DNA of 58,790 bases from Kiritimatiellia bacterium (GTDB taxonomy: Bacteria; Verrucomicrobiota; Kiritimatiellia; RFP12; UBA1067). The position numbers and the translations under genes were made by a program. The stretch spans positions 1 through 58,790 of the forward strand of contig JAKSOY010000003.1 of the NCBI GenBank assembly GCA_024405255.1, read 5' to 3'. Shown piece by piece: positions 1 to 7,302 of the stretch (the first letter of the stretch is position 1; every line of letters starts with the position of its first letter). A model generated the notes under the pieces. That model was not told where the DNA came from. It did not search any database and worked only from the letters and a program-made list of their open reading frames with translations.

Positions 1-135
1 GGACGGGCGTACGGTTGCCCCCGAAGCCGCGCGAGCCTCCACCCACACGGACACCACGGCCCCGATCGCGGGCTGTGGAAGGAACAAGTCCCCCCGCTCA
101 CTGACCGACTACAACGCAGATTACGTGGGCCTTGA
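1..135 (+). other. Window edge, possible 3' end of an upstream gene
   Basis: Two plus-strand frames are open from the window edge. One ends at TGA 133-135 and the other at TGA 152-154, the latter with strongly GC-rich third positions as in neighbouring genes. Neither short peptide is recognisable. It may be the tail of a truncated upstream gene. It does not resemble the 3' end of RNase P RNA, tmRNA or SRP RNA as far as can be judged by eye. Confidence 0.3.
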
Positions 136-160
136 ACACTTGGTTTGGAAATGATAAAAT
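132..160 (+). promoter_or_regulatory. lysA promoter, apparently leaderless
   Basis: TTGAAC (132-137), a 17-base spacer and TAAAAT (155-160), preceded by TGA so the -10 is extended. The expected transcription start, about seven bases after the -10, falls at 167-169, on the ATG at 169. No Shine-Dalgarno sequence can fit between. Confidence 0.7.
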
Positions 161-168
161 ATCCGCTT

Positions 169-1461
169 ATGAAAACATTGCCTTTGAATAATGAGCAGCT
201 TGAGAAGCTGGCCGAAACCTATCCGACGCCGTTCCATCTCTACGACGCGCGGGCGATGCGTGCTTTTGCGCGTCGTCTGAAAGCCGCGTTTGCCTGGAAC
301 AAGGGCTTCCATGAATACTTTGCCGTGAAGGCGGCGCCGAATCCCTATCTGATTCAACTCCTTCGCGCCGAGGGGTTCGGTTGCGACTGCTCGTCTCTCG
401 CGGAACTCGTCCTTTCCGAGGCCGTCGGAAACGTGGGCGAGAACATCATGTTCACGTCCAACGATACGCCGGCAGAAGAATTCCAAAAGGCGGCCCAGCT
501 GGGCGCCATCATCAATCTGGACGACATCACGCATCTCGACTTCCTTGAGAAGAGCTTGGACGGCAAACTTCCCGAACTCCTTTGCTGCCGCTGGAATCCG
601 GGTCCGCTCAAGGGCGGCAACGCCATCATCGGGACGCCGGAAGAGGCCAAGTACGGATTCACGACGGACCAGCTGATCGAAGCCTACACGTGCATGAAAG
701 CGAAGGGCGTCAAACGTTTCGGCCTCCACACGATGGTCGCCTCGAACGAACTCGATCCGCAATACATCATCGATACGGCCACGCTGCTTTTCGATCTTGT
801 CACCGAAATCTCGCAGAAGGTCGGCATCACGTTCGAGTTCATCAACATCGGCGGCGGCATCGGCATTCCCTACGAGCCCGAGCAGAAGGAACAGCCGCTC
901 GAAGTCATCGGCGCCGGCATCCAGGCGGCCTACAAGACGCATCTCCTCGATCGCGGCCATCCGGACCTCAAGGTCTTCATGGAATGCGGCCGCTGCATCA
1001 CGGGTCCCTACGGCTACCTCGTCGCGCGCGTGCGCCACATCAAGCGTACCTACAAGACCTACGTGGGACTCGACGCCTGCATGGCGAACCTGATGCGTCC
1101 GGCGCTTTACGACGCCTATCACCACATCTCCGTGCCGAAGTACGGCGAAGCGGGGACGACCTACAACTTCCCGGGCGTGACGCCGTCCGTGCCGTTGATG
1201 ATGTGCGACGTGACCGGTTCGCTTTGCGAGAACAACGACAAGTTCGCCGTCAACCGCGCGATTCCGACGGTGGAGCCGGGCGACCTGCTCGTGCTGCACG
1301 ACGCCGGCGCGCATGGACACGCGATGGGCTTCCAGTACAACGGCAAGCTTCGCAGCGCGGAGCTGCTGCTGGAAGAAGACGGCTCGGTGAAACTCATTCG
1401 CCGTGCGGAAACGTTGGCGGACTATTTTGCGACGCTCGATTTCCCGGGACTCGACAAGTAG
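169..1461 (+). CDS. lysA: Diaminopimelate decarboxylase
   Basis: Predicted PLP-dependent (alanine-racemase fold, type III) decarboxylase converting meso-diaminopimelate to lysine in the cytoplasm. The PLP lysine is K54 in YFAVKAAPN. Further signatures are the glycine loop GGGIGIPYEP, ECGRCITGP (phosphate side), the substrate-site block CMANLMRPALY, VTGSLCENND with the cysteine of the dimer-shared active site, and GFQYNGKLRSAE near the C-terminus. The 430-residue length fits the family. TTG at 145 and ATG at 151 also open the frame, but the promoter favours ATG 169. Carboxynorspermidine decarboxylase is a related alternative; the C-terminal motifs fit LysA better. fmt follows 30 bases downstream. 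Confidence 0.85.
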   Translation: MKTLPLNNEQLEKLAETYPTPFHLYDARAMRAFARRLKAAFAWNKGFHEYFAVKAAPNPYLIQLLRAEGFGCDCSSLAELVLSEAVGNVGENIMFTSNDTPAEEFQKAAQLGAIINLDDITHLDFLEKSLDGKLPELLCCRWNPGPLKGGNAIIGTPEEAKYGFTTDQLIEAYTCMKAKGVKRFGLHTMVASNELDPQYIIDTATLLFDLVTEISQKVGITFEFINIGGGIGIPYEPEQKEQPLEVIGAGIQAAYKTHLLDRGHPDLKVFMECGRCITGPYGYLVARVRHIKRTYKTYVGLDACMANLMRPALYDAYHHISVPKYGEAGTTYNFPGVTPSVPLMMCDVTGSLCENNDKFAVNRAIPTVEPGDLLVLHDAGAHGHAMGFQYNGKLRSAELLLEEDGSVKLIRRAETLADYFATLDFPGLDK

Positions 1462-1491
1462 TTTTTTTCAACAGGCAGGAGGTAACATCAG

Positions 1492-2481
1492 ATGCGTATC
1501 GTATTCATGGGATCATCTCAAGCGTCGGCCACGTGCCTGCACGCGATTCTCCGCCTGCCGAGTCTGAAAGTCGTCGGTCTGGTGACGCAACCGGACCGAC
1601 CGGCAGGGCGCGGACGCGATCTGACGCCGTGTCCGTGCCGCAAATATGCGAGCGAGCGCGGCATCCTCGACTGCATCACGCCTGAAAACGTGAATGCGCC
1701 CGAGGCCGTTGAATGGATCCGTGCGCGCAAGCCGGATGTCATCGCCGTTGTGGCGTTCGGACAGTTCCTCAAGGACGAAATCCTCAACCTGCCGAAATAC
1801 GGTTGCATCAACTGCCACTTCTCGCTCCTGCCGAAGTATCGCGGCGCCTCACCCGTGACGGCGGCTTTGCTCGCCGGCGATGAACTCACGGGCATTTCCG
1901 TCATTCGAATGGGACGCGGTATGGATGACGGTCCGATTCTGCGCAAGGCGATCGAACCGATCTATTCGGACGACACGGGCGATTCGCTGATGGACCGTCT
2001 GGCGATTGCGGGCGGTGTGACGTTTGCGAAGACCCTGCGCATGCTCGAAGCCGGCACGCTGCCGGCGCCGATCGAGCAGGAAGACGCGAAGGCGACCTTT
2101 GCGCACAAGATCAAGAAGACGGACGGCCTCATCGACTGGAAGAAGAAGTCGCGCGAGATCGAATTGCTGCTCCGCGCCTATTCGCCCTGGCCTGGCTGCT
2201 ACACGTTCCTGCCGGCGCGTTTCCGCCGGAAGGGCAATACGGGGCGCGTCGTCATCACGGGTGTCGAGTTCGTCAAGTCCGAACAGATCGATCCTACCTG
2301 GCGTGCCGAATTGCCTGGGACGGTTGTCGACGCCACGGCGCGTGGACCTATCATTCGCACGGGCGATGGCGTATTGCTGTTGACCTCGCTGAAGGCGGAA
2401 GGCGCACGCGAACTCGCCGGCGGCGAATTCCTGCGCGGACGCCCCTTGACCCCGCGGAGCGACATGCTCCTTGAAAGTTAA
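1492..2481 (+). CDS. fmt: Methionyl-tRNA formyltransferase
   Basis: Transfers a formyl group from 10-formyl-tetrahydrofolate to the amino group of methionyl-tRNA(fMet), giving the initiator tRNA. The N-terminal half is the formyltransferase Rossmann domain with the catalytic N107-C-H109 and the hallmark SLLPKYRGASP, followed by GMDDGPIL. The C-terminal third is the OB-like tRNA-binding domain. The 329 residues are close to the usual 310-320. A strong AGGAGG lies 8-10 bases before the ATG. It sits between lysA and the nucleoside phosphorylase on the same strand and is probably co-transcribed. Confidence 0.95.
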   Translation: MRIVFMGSSQASATCLHAILRLPSLKVVGLVTQPDRPAGRGRDLTPCPCRKYASERGILDCITPENVNAPEAVEWIRARKPDVIAVVAFGQFLKDEILNLPKYGCINCHFSLLPKYRGASPVTAALLAGDELTGISVIRMGRGMDDGPILRKAIEPIYSDDTGDSLMDRLAIAGGVTFAKTLRMLEAGTLPAPIEQEDAKATFAHKIKKTDGLIDWKKKSREIELLLRAYSPWPGCYTFLPARFRRKGNTGRVVITGVEFVKSEQIDPTWRAELPGTVVDATARGPIIRTGDGVLLLTSLKAEGARELAGGEFLRGRPLTPRSDMLLES

Positions 2482-2536
2482 CCGACGTGGCGGACGAACG
2501 TGCCGTCTTGCGTCCACTTGGGAGTTTTGAATCGCC

Positions 2537-3838
2537 ATGATCGTCAAGCTTCTTCTCGACCGTAAACGTGAAGGTGGGGCGCTGACCGCGGAAGAAATCC
2601 ACGCGCTGATTGACGCCTACACGAAGGGTGATGTGCCGGACTATCAGATGGCGTCGTTTGCGATGGCCGTCTGCTGCCGTGGCATGAACGACGCCGAAAC
2701 GCTGGCTCTGACCGAAGCGATGCGCGACTCGGGAACCTGTCTCTCGTGGCCCGGCTTCCCGCCGACGGCCGACAAGCATTCGACAGGCGGTGTCGGCGAC
2801 AAGCTGTCGCTCATCATCCAACCCCTGGCCGCCGCGTGCGGACTCGCCGTGCCGTCGCTCACCGGTCGCGGCCTCGGCCTGACGGGCGGCACGGCCGACA
2901 AAATGGAATCCATTCCCGGCTATGTGGCCGGTCTCACACTTGACCAGTATCGTCCGGTCGTGTCCGCCTGCGGATGTTCCCTTACCGTGCAGACGGGCGA
3001 GATCGCGCCGGCGGACAAGAAACTCTACGCCTTACGCGATGTCACGGGGACTGTCCCCTCGATCCCGCTAATCGTCGCCTCGATCCTCTCCAAGAAACTG
3101 GCCGAAGGCGCCGAGACGCTTGTCTTCGATGTCAAATGCGGAGCCGGTGCGTTCATGAAGACGCCGTCCGACGCCCGGGCATTGGCCCACGCGCTTGTGA
3201 AGGGCGCGCACGGGGCGGGACGCAAGGCCTGCGCCCTTGTGACGCAGATGGATGAACCGCTGGGGTTCGCTGTCGGCAATGCAAACGAAGTGCAGGAGTC
3301 GATCGACGTCTTGCAGGGACGCAGCCGCGCGCAGGATGTCATTGATCTGTCAATCGCGTTCGCCGCACGGATGGTGTCGCTTGCGAAGGGACTCCCGATC
3401 GCCGAGGCGCGTGCGCAGTGTCAGGCGAATCTCGCGAACGGCGCGGCCTTTGCGCGCTTCGCGCAGATGGTCAAGTTGCACGGTGGCGATCTTGCGGCTT
3501 TCGACACGCTGATTCACACACCCGTCGCTACCTACGAAGTGAAGGCGGCGGCCGATGGATTTGTCGCGTCGATCGATGCGAACGGGATCGCCCAGGCCGC
3601 GTTCGAACTCGGTGCGGGACGTGCGAAGTCGGATGACATGATCGATCCGCTGGCCGGTGTCAACCTGTGTGTGACGCGCGGCGATGCAGTCAAGGCGGGT
3701 GAGACGCTGGCCCGATTGGCGACGACGACGCGGTCCGATGTGTTCGAGACGGTGTCCGCGCGTGTGCAGGCGGCGATTCGCCTTACGCCTGATGCCCCAA
3801 GCCCCAAACAACTCATTTTTGATGTGATTGAAAACTGA
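2537..3838 (+). CDS. Pyrimidine-nucleoside (thymidine) phosphorylase
   Basis: Phosphorolysis of pyrimidine nucleosides to base and (deoxy)ribose-1-phosphate, for salvage. The phosphate-binding signature HSTGGVGDKLSL and the following SLTGRGLGLTGGTADKMES block are intact. An all-alpha N-terminal domain precedes and the alpha/beta domain follows; 433 residues match the DeoA/Pdp family. Which of thymidine only (DeoA) or all pyrimidines (Pdp) is used cannot be told from sequence. A GGGGACTGTCCCC palindrome at 3046-3058 encodes part of VTGTVPSIPL, where the family usually has VTATVxSIPL. Confidence 0.9.
   Translation: MIVKLLLDRKREGGALTAEEIHALIDAYTKGDVPDYQMASFAMAVCCRGMNDAETLALTEAMRDSGTCLSWPGFPPTADKHSTGGVGDKLSLIIQPLAAACGLAVPSLTGRGLGLTGGTADKMESIPGYVAGLTLDQYRPVVSACGCSLTVQTGEIAPADKKLYALRDVTGTVPSIPLIVASILSKKLAEGAETLVFDVKCGAGAFMKTPSDARALAHALVKGAHGAGRKACALVTQMDEPLGFAVGNANEVQESIDVLQGRSRAQDVIDLSIAFAARMVSLAKGLPIAEARAQCQANLANGAAFARFAQMVKLHGGDLAAFDTLIHTPVATYEVKAAADGFVASIDANGIAQAAFELGAGRAKSDDMIDPLAGVNLCVTRGDAVKAGETLARLATTTRSDVFETVSARVQAAIRLTPDAPSPKQLIFDVIEN
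3046..3058. repeat. GGGGACTGTCCCC palindrome inside the phosphorylase gene
   Basis: A 13-base palindrome and the exact reverse complement of the GGGGACAGTCCCC elements at 16700, 16772 and 28387. Here it lies in a conserved coding segment, so chance is a realistic explanation. Confidence 0.45.
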
Positions 3839-3854
3839 ACAAGGAGGAAGTGCG

Positions 3855-6800
3855 ATGAAGTTGGCGAATGGTTTGATGGTCCTCTTTGTGGCAGGAAGCG
3901 TCCTGGCGGGAGAAGAATTTCTGAACGCGCAAGCCGTGCGGGATGCGCAAGGCCAAATCATCGTTCTCGGAACCGAAGGCGGATGGCAGGGCGCGACCAA
4001 TGTGACGAAGCGGGCTGTCTTCGACGGCAATCCGGCGACCTATTTCGATCCGCCGTTTGAAGCGATGGCGGGCGCCTGCTGGGCGGGAATTGAACTGCCT
4101 AAGCCGAAGATGCTGACGCGTCTGCGCTATCTGGGGCGCGACCTCGACTTCGTCTATTCGCGCGTGTGGGGCTGTCGCTTCCAAGGTGCGAACCGGGCGG
4201 ACTTCAAAGATGCCGTCACCTTGCATGTCGCCGCGCCGTTGCGGGGATGGAAACCCAACAAAGAATGGATCGAGGTGAAACTGACGGATGCGACGGCACA
4301 GCGTGCGTTCCGTTTTTTCCGCGTCATCGCCCCCAATCCCTATCCGCCCGATTCGTTCGGCTGCTGCGGGGGTAACTTCGCTGAAGTCGAGTTCTACGGG
4401 ACCGATCTTCCGGCGGGCATCCCGGGCGTCGTTGCGCATCCCGTCACGTCGGATTCGCTCGACGAGGCGCTCGCGCTCTGTCAGCGGACGTACGACTATG
4501 TCGCGAAAGTCCTTCCGCCCAAGGAGATGAAACTCTTCCGGCACGAGATGAAAGTCAATCAGCGCTGGGCCTCGACGGCGGCAACGCCGCAAGATCGCGC
4601 GATGGTGGAGAAAATCGTCCGCCGCTTGCGTCGTCGCATTCTCTTTGCGCATCCCGATTTGCAGTTCGACCGTCTCATCTGCGTGCAACGCGACGTGCCG
4701 TTCACGCATTTCAACCACATGGTCGACCAATATCTTGGACGCTTCTCGAAGGCGGGCCCAGGTTTGATCGCGCTCGACAACTGGCGGACGTTCCCTGAAA
4801 AGAAGCTCCTGCTTGCCGGCAAACTGCCGGAAGGGTGCGTGCTCAATCCCGATCTCAACTGGGATGCCGACCGCATTCTGTTTTCGTTCTGCGACCACAC
4901 GCGCAAGCCCGAGGCGGACCCCGATGCGCTCAAGATTCCCGAAGTGCCGGCCTTGCGTCCGTCGGAGCGTCCGAATTTCCATCGCCGCTATTTCATCTAC
5001 GAATGCGCGAGCGACGGCAGCTGGGTGCGGCAGCTCACGGGCTGTGCGGGCGATCCGATGGAGACGATGGATGGACGCCAGACGGTGTTGATCGAAGATT
5101 GGGACCCGTGCTACCTGCCCGATGGCGGGTTCGCGTTCACGTCCACGCGCTGCCAGAATTTCGGGCGGTGCCATTGGGGACGCTACACGCCGAGCTTCAC
5201 GCTCTATCGTGCGGAGCTGCCGACCGTCGGGGCGGCCGGAGCGGTGGCGCAGAAGATTCGTCCGCTTTCATTCGGCGAGGCGAACGAGTGGGAACCGACA
5301 GTGATGAACGACGGACGCCTCGCCTACACGCGCTGGGACTACATCGACCGTAATGCGATTCTCTTCCAGTCGCTCTGGGCGATGCGTCCGGACGGGACCT
5401 CGGTGTCGCATCTCTACGGCAACTACTCGCGGTCCATTGCAGTGCTCACGGAGGCGAAGGCGATTCCCGGTTCGACCGAACTCGTGGCGACGGCGGGTGC
5501 GCACCACATGGTGACGGGCGGTTCGCTCGTGCTGTTCGATGCGCGGCAGGGCGAAGACTTCCTGCAGCCGATCACGCGGCTGACGCCCGAGATCCCGTTC
5601 CCGGAAACGGAAGGGTGGAAATTCCCGGGATTCTATGCGGCTCCGGTTCCGGTGAATGACACGCTCTTCTTTGCGAGCTACATCGACGACCCGGGGTGGT
5701 ATCCGTCGGGACATCCCAAAAGCGTAGGCGGGATGAGCGCGTGGCCGGAGCCGCGTTCGAGCGCGATCTGGCTCGTCGACAAGCTGGGCGGACGCGAGCT
5801 CATCTATCGCGATCCGACGTATGGCACGTTCAATCCGATTCCGCTCGTGAAGCGTCCGAAGCCGCCGGTGCTGACGAATGCACCGGGCGATTCGGGCGAA
5901 GGGAATACGGGCGTCTGCTATGTCGAGAACTGTTACGAGAGTCGGCAGAATCTACCGAAGGGATCCATCGCCGCGCTGCGCATCAATCGGTTCCATAATC
6001 TGCCGATCTGCTGTCGGGAGACGCCGAATCTGGGGAACGACCTGTCGCTGCACAAGGAGACCTTGGGAATTGTGCCGGTGAGTCCGGAAGGCGCGGCGGC
6101 GTTTCGGATTCCGTCGGGCATGCCGATTCAGCTGCAGGCGATCGACACGAACGGCATTGCGATTCTGACGATGCGCAGCTTCATCTACACGCAGAAGGGC
6201 GAAGTGCAGGGATGTACGGGATGCCATGAAGACAAGCGGACCAGCCGCGGCGCGGTGAAGCGTCCGGCGGGCATGAAGATCGAGGTGCCGCGTCCGGAAG
6301 TGGACCTCGGGTATACGGGACCGTTCCGCTACGCGCTTTCGGTGCAGCCGATCTTCGACCGCAAGTGCATCTCGTGCCATGGTCTCGGCAAGGCGCCGAG
6401 TTTCATCGGCGCGGAAGGACACCACCGCCTCATCCGCGACCGCCAGATCGACTACATCCACGGCTATTCCGAGACGGACGTGACGGTTCCTGGCAAGTAT
6501 TTCGCGGGTGGAAGTCCGCTGACGAAGCGCCTGCTGGGCGGACATGGACCGAAGCTGACGCCGGAGGAGTGGCGGACGCTCGTCCTGTGGATGGATCTTG
6601 CAGTGCCGGAGCATTCGCTCGGCGGATACGGATGGAATCGTCCGGAGACGCGCGCGATCGATCCGGCGGGCGAGAAGGCGTTGCGTGCCGCCGTGGCGCG
6701 CGAGCTCGGAGCGGCGATTGCCGCGCAGCCTTTCGACGCGCTGGTGAACCGCGGCGACGAAACGAAGAGCCGCGTCTTGTGGCTGTGCAAACCGGCCGCA

Positions 6801-6950
6801 CGCGAGGAGTTGCTTGCCTTGTGCCGTCGTGCCCTCAAGCCGCACCCCGTCCAGGACATCCAGGGAACCTGCGGCCGTGACGACAATTGCCAGTGCCGTA
6901 GCTGCTGGGTCCGCCGGGGAAAATACAATCAGCCCAAAGGCAACAAATAA
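3855..6950 (+). CDS. Exported hydrazine-synthase-alpha-like protein with two CxxCH haem motifs
   Basis: Predicted periplasmic protein of 1031 residues. An N-terminal signal peptide (hydrophobic stretch to about residue 16) is followed by a discoidin-like beta region (about 20-180), then a long WD/PD40-like region with GDPMETMDGR and NEWEPTVMNDGR blocks, as in the middle domain of the HzsA-related family. Two c-type haem sites lie near the end: C787-T-G-C-H791 and C838-I-S-C-H842. The C-terminus is cysteine-rich (CGRDDNCQCRSC). The start is ATG 3855, ten bases after GGAGG; a TTG at 3828 opens the same frame but overlaps the previous stop. True hydrazine synthase is unlikely without its partner subunits. 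The electron partner is unknown. Confidence 0.7.
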   Translation: MKLANGLMVLFVAGSVLAGEEFLNAQAVRDAQGQIIVLGTEGGWQGATNVTKRAVFDGNPATYFDPPFEAMAGACWAGIELPKPKMLTRLRYLGRDLDFVYSRVWGCRFQGANRADFKDAVTLHVAAPLRGWKPNKEWIEVKLTDATAQRAFRFFRVIAPNPYPPDSFGCCGGNFAEVEFYGTDLPAGIPGVVAHPVTSDSLDEALALCQRTYDYVAKVLPPKEMKLFRHEMKVNQRWASTAATPQDRAMVEKIVRRLRRRILFAHPDLQFDRLICVQRDVPFTHFNHMVDQYLGRFSKAGPGLIALDNWRTFPEKKLLLAGKLPEGCVLNPDLNWDADRILFSFCDHTRKPEADPDALKIPEVPALRPSERPNFHRRYFIYECASDGSWVRQLTGCAGDPMETMDGRQTVLIEDWDPCYLPDGGFAFTSTRCQNFGRCHWGRYTPSFTLYRAELPTVGAAGAVAQKIRPLSFGEANEWEPTVMNDGRLAYTRWDYIDRNAILFQSLWAMRPDGTSVSHLYGNYSRSIAVLTEAKAIPGSTELVATAGAHHMVTGGSLVLFDARQGEDFLQPITRLTPEIPFPETEGWKFPGFYAAPVPVNDTLFFASYIDDPGWYPSGHPKSVGGMSAWPEPRSSAIWLVDKLGGRELIYRDPTYGTFNPIPLVKRPKPPVLTNAPGDSGEGNTGVCYVENCYESRQNLPKGSIAALRINRFHNLPICCRETPNLGNDLSLHKETLGIVPVSPEGAAAFRIPSGMPIQLQAIDTNGIAILTMRSFIYTQKGEVQGCTGCHEDKRTSRGAVKRPAGMKIEVPRPEVDLGYTGPFRYALSVQPIFDRKCISCHGLGKAPSFIGAEGHHRLIRDRQIDYIHGYSETDVTVPGKYFAGGSPLTKRLLGGHGPKLTPEEWRTLVLWMDLAVPEHSLGGYGWNRPETRAIDPAGEKALRAAVARELGAAIAAQPFDALVNRGDETKSRVLWLCKPAAREELLALCRRALKPHPVQDIQGTCGRDDNCQCRSCWVRRGKYNQPKGNK

Positions 6951-6969
6951 AAAGTGTGTCATTGCGGGG

Positions 6970-6998
6970 TTGCGTTTCGAGGCGTGATTTGATATAAT
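6970..6998 (+). promoter_or_regulatory. tRNA-Thr promoter
   Basis: TTGCGT (6970-6975), 17-base spacer, TATAAT (6993-6998) with the extended form TTTGATATAAT. Transcription would start near 7005, about 27 bases before the tRNA. Confidence 0.75.
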
Positions 6999-7031
6999 TC
7001 ACGCCGCTTTTACGTTGGCAAAAGTGTTGAG

Positions 7032-7106
7032 GCCGGTATAGCGTAGTGGTAGCGCAGCGGTTTTGTAAACCGCTGGTCGGGGGTTCGAATCCCTCTGCCG
7101 GCTCCA
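7032..7106 (+). tRNA. tRNA-Thr (anticodon TGT)
   Basis: The cloverleaf folds completely. The acceptor stem GCCGGTA pairs with TGCCGGC (one G-T pair), the anticodon stem GCGGT/ACCGC closes the seven-base loop TTTGTAA with anticodon TGT, and the T arm carries GGTTCGAATCC. The 3' CCA is encoded. It reads ACA threonine codons. Confidence 0.95.
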
Positions 7107-7116
7107 TTTCCGAATT

Positions 7117-7240
7117 GAAAATGGAAAATGGAAAATTGAAAATGAGTGTGGGGCGTTGGGCAAATGTAAAATGGAAAATGAAAAATTGAAAATGAGTGTG
7201 GGGCCGTTGGGCAAATGGAAAATGGAAAATGGGCGCGGAG
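7117..7240. repeat. AT-rich AAAATGG-type tandem repeat
   Basis: About 2.4 copies of a 50-base unit made of AAAATGGAAAAT/AAAATTG runs followed by AGTGTGGGGCGTTGGGCA. Bases 7121-7150 and 7171-7200 differ at one position. The stretch lies between tRNA-Thr and the next promoter and has no gene. Translated on the minus strand it gives low-complexity Phe/Ile/Asn/Ser peptide, which is not believable protein. Confidence 0.85.
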
Positions 7241-7281
7241 GCAATTTGTAGGGTTATTTTTATATTTTTTGACACGGCTGA

Positions 7282-7293
7282 TTTTGGTATAAT
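7282..7293 (+). promoter_or_regulatory. Extended -10 promoter of the glycoside hydrolase gene
   Basis: TTTTGG-TATAAT, an extended -10 with TG at 7285-7286. A TTGACA at 7269-7274 is only 13 bases upstream, too close for a normal -35. Predicted transcription start is near 7300, about three bases before the ATG at 7303, with no Shine-Dalgarno sequence. Confidence 0.65.
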
Positions 7294-7302
7294 AGCCTCA
7301 TT

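Noticed and set aside
1..135. 3' end of RNase P RNA or tmRNA at the window edge
   Set aside because: The conserved ends of these RNAs are not recognisable, and coding-like third positions are present.
121..1320. A minus-strand open frame of 399 codons opposite lysA
   Set aside because: No domain; lysA has all its PLP motifs and its own promoter.
145..1461. Carboxynorspermidine decarboxylase as the function of the first gene
   Set aside because: The C-terminal CENND and FQYNGKLRSAE blocks fit diaminopimelate decarboxylase better; no polyamine partner gene is seen.
7117..7240. CRISPR array
   Set aside because: Repeat units are adjacent with no unique spacers and no cas genes are nearby.
6999..7244. 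A minus-strand peptide over the repeat region
   Set aside because: It is Phe/Asn/Ser low-complexity from AAAATGG repeats and reads through the tRNA gene.
7269..7274. TTGACA as the -35 of the GH39-like gene
   Set aside because: Only 13 bases separate it from the TATAAT; the extended -10 explains the promoter better.
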